7,010 bases of DNA from JBBDWK01 sp040902885 (lineage in GTDB: Bacteria; Acidobacteriota; Terriglobia; Bryobacterales; Bryobacteraceae). Below the pieces are notes generated by a model, which was not told the origin of the DNA, searched no databases, and saw nothing but the letters and a program-made list of their open reading frames with translations. The stretch spans positions 1 to 7,010 of the forward strand of contig JBBDWK010000017.1 in the NCBI GenBank assembly GCA_040902885.1, read 5' to 3'. A program made the position numbers and the translations under genes. Shown piece by piece: positions 5,078-7,010 of the stretch (its first letter is position 1; each line of letters begins with the position of its first letter).

Positions 5078-6883
5078 GTGGGCGGGCGGCGCGATCTTCT
5101 GATAGTAGTTGCTGTGGTCTTTCTGCTGCGCCTGCCGTTCCTGAATCAGGCCATTCAGGGCGACGACGTCAATTATCTCGCCGGAGCGCAGCACGCGCTC
5201 ATCGATCCGCTGCATCCCACTCATGCCAAGTACGTCTTCCTGGGCGACCTTGTGGACATGCGGGGGCATCCGCATCCGCCCTTGAATGCCTGGTTCCTTG
5301 GACTCCTGCTGGCTTTGTTCGGCGACGTATACGAAGTTCCCTTCCACGCGGCGTACATTCCGTTCTCTCTGATCTCCGCCCTGAGCATGCTGGCGCTGGC
5401 GCGGCGCTTCTCGCCGCAGCCGCTGCTGGCTACGCTTCTCTTTCTCGCCGTTCCGGCGTTCGTAATCAACGGAAATTCCCTCGAATCGGATCTGCCGTTT
5501 CTGGCGTTCTGGATGCTGGCGATTGCGCTGTTCGTGCGGGCTTCGGACAGGCGCTCGATCGGGCTGCTGGCGGCATCGGCGCTATCGATGGCGCTGGCCG
5601 CGATGGCGGCATATCAGGCCATCTTCCTGACGCCGATTCTGGCCGTGTGGGTCTGGCTGCGCGCGCGCGACTGGCGGCCTGCATGGGCGGCGACTCTCAC
5701 CGCTCCGCTCGTGTTCGCGATATGGCAGGCAAGCGAGCGGCTATCGAGCGGCGCTCTGCCGGCCGCCGTGCTGGTTGGCTACTTCGAGACGTACGGGTTC
5801 CAGGCGCTGGAGCAAAAGATCAGGAACGCGATTGCGCTCACAGTCCATACCGGGTGGATGGTGTTTCCCGTCCTGTTGCCGCCCGCTATACTCGCCGCGT
5901 GGCGCAGGCGCGACAAGAACACCGTCTTTCTCTTCGCATGGATAGCGCTCTTCTTCCTTGGAGCGCTGGCAGTATTCTTCGCGGGGTCGGCGCGATATCT
6001 GCTGCCCATGGCCGCGCCGCTCGCTTTACTGGTTTCGCATCTTCCGCGCAAGTGGCTGGCTGCGGGCGTTGCGCTTCAGCTGCCGCTCAGCCTGGCATTG
6101 GCGACGGTCAACTACCAACATTGGGACGGCTACCGGCAGTTCGTGCGTTCGCTGTCGGGAGAGATGCGGAATCGGAGGGTCTGGATCAACGGGGAGTGGG
6201 GATTGCGCTTCTACCTGGAAGCCGAGGGCGGCCTGGCGTTGCAACGCGACCAGGCGGTGCGGCCGGGCGACCTGATTGTTTCGAGCGAGCTGGCGCTGCC
6301 GATTCCGTTCACCATGGGCGGAGGCGCGGCCACGCCGCTTGCCCAAGAGGAGATTCATGCGCGGCTGCCCCTCCGGCTGATCGGGCTAAATGTTCGTTCG
6401 GCGTACTCATCGGCATCCAAGGGCTTCCTTCCGTTCGACGTCTCAACGGGACCAATCGACCGCGTGCGCGCGGAACTGGTGAGTGAACGCCCGCCGTCGC
6501 TCGAGTACGTGCCGATGAACGCGCCCGAGGCGGAGCGGCACATCATAAGCGGCATTTACGGACTGGAAGACGGCCGCTGGCGCTGGATGGGGCAGCGTGG
6601 TGTGCTGCTGCTGAAGGTACCGGAGAACTCCGCGGCGCTGCGGGTGTTTTTCACCATCCCAGGAATTGCGGAAGGCCCGCGCCACGTTCGAGTATTGATC
6701 GACAGCGAAGAAGTTGCGGAAGGGCGGTTTCCCGGGCCGGGTTCCTACACCCTCGCCGCGCCGCCACGGAAAATCTCCGCGACTACCACGACGGTGTCGA
6801 TCGTGGTGGACAGGATTATTACTGCGCCGGGCGACCGCCGTGAACTGGGCATCATTTTGACTGAAGCAGGCTTCGTCCGCTGA
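5078..6883 (+). CDS. Polytopic GT-C glycosyltransferase, family 39-like, with a large C-terminal extracytoplasmic region
   Basis: This is a 601-residue membrane protein resembling family 39 (PMT/ArnT-type) glycosyltransferases, which move a sugar from a polyprenyl-phosphate carrier to an acceptor outside the membrane. The donor and acceptor cannot be read from the sequence. After the first membrane helix (about 7-22), the first loop holds the acidic pair Asp29-Asp30 in QGDDVNY, as expected for the GT-C catalytic motif, and then GHPHPPLNAW (63-72), like the family's KPPL motif before helix 2. Further hydrophobic segments lie at about 89-108, 116-132, 139-155, 163-195 (two), 202-216, 260-275, 281-303, 307-323 and 325-345. 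Residues 346-601 are soluble, and the last 100 look beta-rich, ending PGDRRELGIILTEAGF. That tail resembles a beta-sandwich add-on seen near Acidobacterial glycan genes (from memory, not searched). The start is GTG; the next in-frame Met (61) would lose the acidic motif. It lies 7 bases after gcvPB, so co-transcription is likely although no shared function is obvious. Confidence 0.8.
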   Translation: MGGRRDLLIVVAVVFLLRLPFLNQAIQGDDVNYLAGAQHALIDPLHPTHAKYVFLGDLVDMRGHPHPPLNAWFLGLLLALFGDVYEVPFHAAYIPFSLISALSMLALARRFSPQPLLATLLFLAVPAFVINGNSLESDLPFLAFWMLAIALFVRASDRRSIGLLAASALSMALAAMAAYQAIFLTPILAVWVWLRARDWRPAWAATLTAPLVFAIWQASERLSSGALPAAVLVGYFETYGFQALEQKIRNAIALTVHTGWMVFPVLLPPAILAAWRRRDKNTVFLFAWIALFFLGALAVFFAGSARYLLPMAAPLALLVSHLPRKWLAAGVALQLPLSLALATVNYQHWDGYRQFVRSLSGEMRNRRVWINGEWGLRFYLEAEGGLALQRDQAVRPGDLIVSSELALPIPFTMGGGAATPLAQEEIHARLPLRLIGLNVRSAYSSASKGFLPFDVSTGPIDRVRAELVSERPPSLEYVPMNAPEAERHIISGIYGLEDGRWRWMGQRGVLLLKVPENSAALRVFFTIPGIAEGPRHVRVLIDSEEVAEGRFPGPGSYTLAAPPRKISATTTTVSIVVDRIITAPGDRRELGIILTEAGFVR

Positions 6884-6890
6884 CGTAGTA

Positions 6891-6970
6891 GCGTGGGCTT
6901 CAGCCGGCGCCGGATGACTTTCACTGCCGGCGGGAAAGGGGACTAAAGTCCCCCGGCGGGCTAAAGCCCA
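6891..6970. repeat. Intergenic palindromic repeat with nested CTAAAG/CTTCAG hairpins
   Basis: Right after the glycosyltransferase stop lies a compact nested palindrome. The outer arms TGGGCTTCAGCC (6894-6905) and GGCTAAAGCCCA (6959-6970) pair with one mismatch. Inside are the perfect 10-base palindrome CCGGCGCCGG (6904-6913) and the perfect inverted repeat GGGGACT-AA-AGTCCCC (6938-6953). Two units sharing the core CTAAAG flank one another. It resembles REP-like dispersed repeats of Acidobacteriota intergenic DNA (from memory). It may also act as a transcript-end structure, but no T tract follows directly. Copy number cannot be judged from this window. Confidence 0.6.
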
Positions 6971-6977
6971 ATGCCAC

Positions 6978-7007
6978 TTAGTTTTGGGTAGGGGTCCGGG
7001 CAACTAA
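6978..7007. repeat. Short inverted repeat at the right edge of the window
   Basis: TTAGTT (6978-6983) and AACTAA (7002-7007) are perfect 6-base inverted arms around an 18-base G-rich spacer. The A/T-rich arms differ in composition from the genes to the left. It could be a hairpin or the end of a further repeat or insertion element that continues past the edge; six-base arms can also arise by chance. Confidence 0.22.
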
Positions 7008-7010
7008 AAC

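Noticed and set aside
5647..6486. 279-codon open frame on the + strand inside the glycosyltransferase gene
   Set aside because: Out-of-frame shadow; Arg/Ala/Gly-rich product without family features, while the overlapping frame shows clear membrane helices and GT-C motifs.
6443..7003. Minus-strand open frame running through the 3' intergenic repeat
   Set aside because: Mostly antisense to the glycosyltransferase C-terminus, and it starts within the palindromic repeat region. The product shows no family motifs.
6884..7010. CRISPR array or intrinsic terminator in the 3' non-coding region
   Set aside because: There are no regularly spaced direct repeats with spacers, and no T tract directly follows any of the hairpins.

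Overview
The window looks like a piece of an Acidobacteriota chromosome, most likely from the Solibacteres/Bryobacterales group (Candidatus Solibacter-like). Four things point there: a GWxTD-domain protein fused to what appears to be the end of an M56 (BlaR1-type) peptidase, a split-type glycine decarboxylase, high-GC coding DNA with strong G/C at third positions, and a short intergenic palindromic repeat built on CTAAAG/CTTCAG cores. The lineage is inferred from family resemblance and was not confirmed by any search.

Layout, all genes on the + strand. (1) Bases 1-620 are the 3' part of a membrane gene: a short stretch resembling the end of an M56 peptidase domain, one membrane segment, then a GWxTD domain. 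The gene very probably starts upstream of the window. (2) Bases 621-788 form the only sizeable gap before the next gene. They hold a possible frameshifted continuation of the first gene (to 696), a hairpin (702-724) and a candidate sigma-70 promoter (749-778). (3) Bases 789-5070 are a tightly packed glycine cleavage operon, gcvT-gcvH-gcvPA-gcvPB, with junctions of +2, 0 and -4 bases. (4) Bases 5078-6883 encode a polytopic GT-C (family 39-like) glycosyltransferase with a large C-terminal extracytoplasmic region. It starts 7 bases after gcvPB and so is probably co-transcribed. (5) Bases 6884-7010 are non-coding and carry an intergenic palindromic repeat, plus a second, weaker inverted repeat at the window edge.

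The four gcv products make the P (two subunits), T and H proteins of the glycine cleavage system. Together they convert glycine and tetrahydrofolate to CO2, ammonia and 5,10-methylene-tetrahydrofolate. The fourth component, dihydrolipoamide dehydrogenase (L protein), is not here and must be encoded elsewhere, as must the lipoylation enzymes that charge GcvH. No glycine riboswitch is visible upstream of gcvT.

I found no strong candidate for a wholly new system. The most interesting points are the M56-GWxTD fusion, the possible frameshift at its 3' end, the apparently leaderless gcvT, the in-frame TAG/TTG junction between gcvH and gcvPA, and the palindromic repeat at the 3' end.
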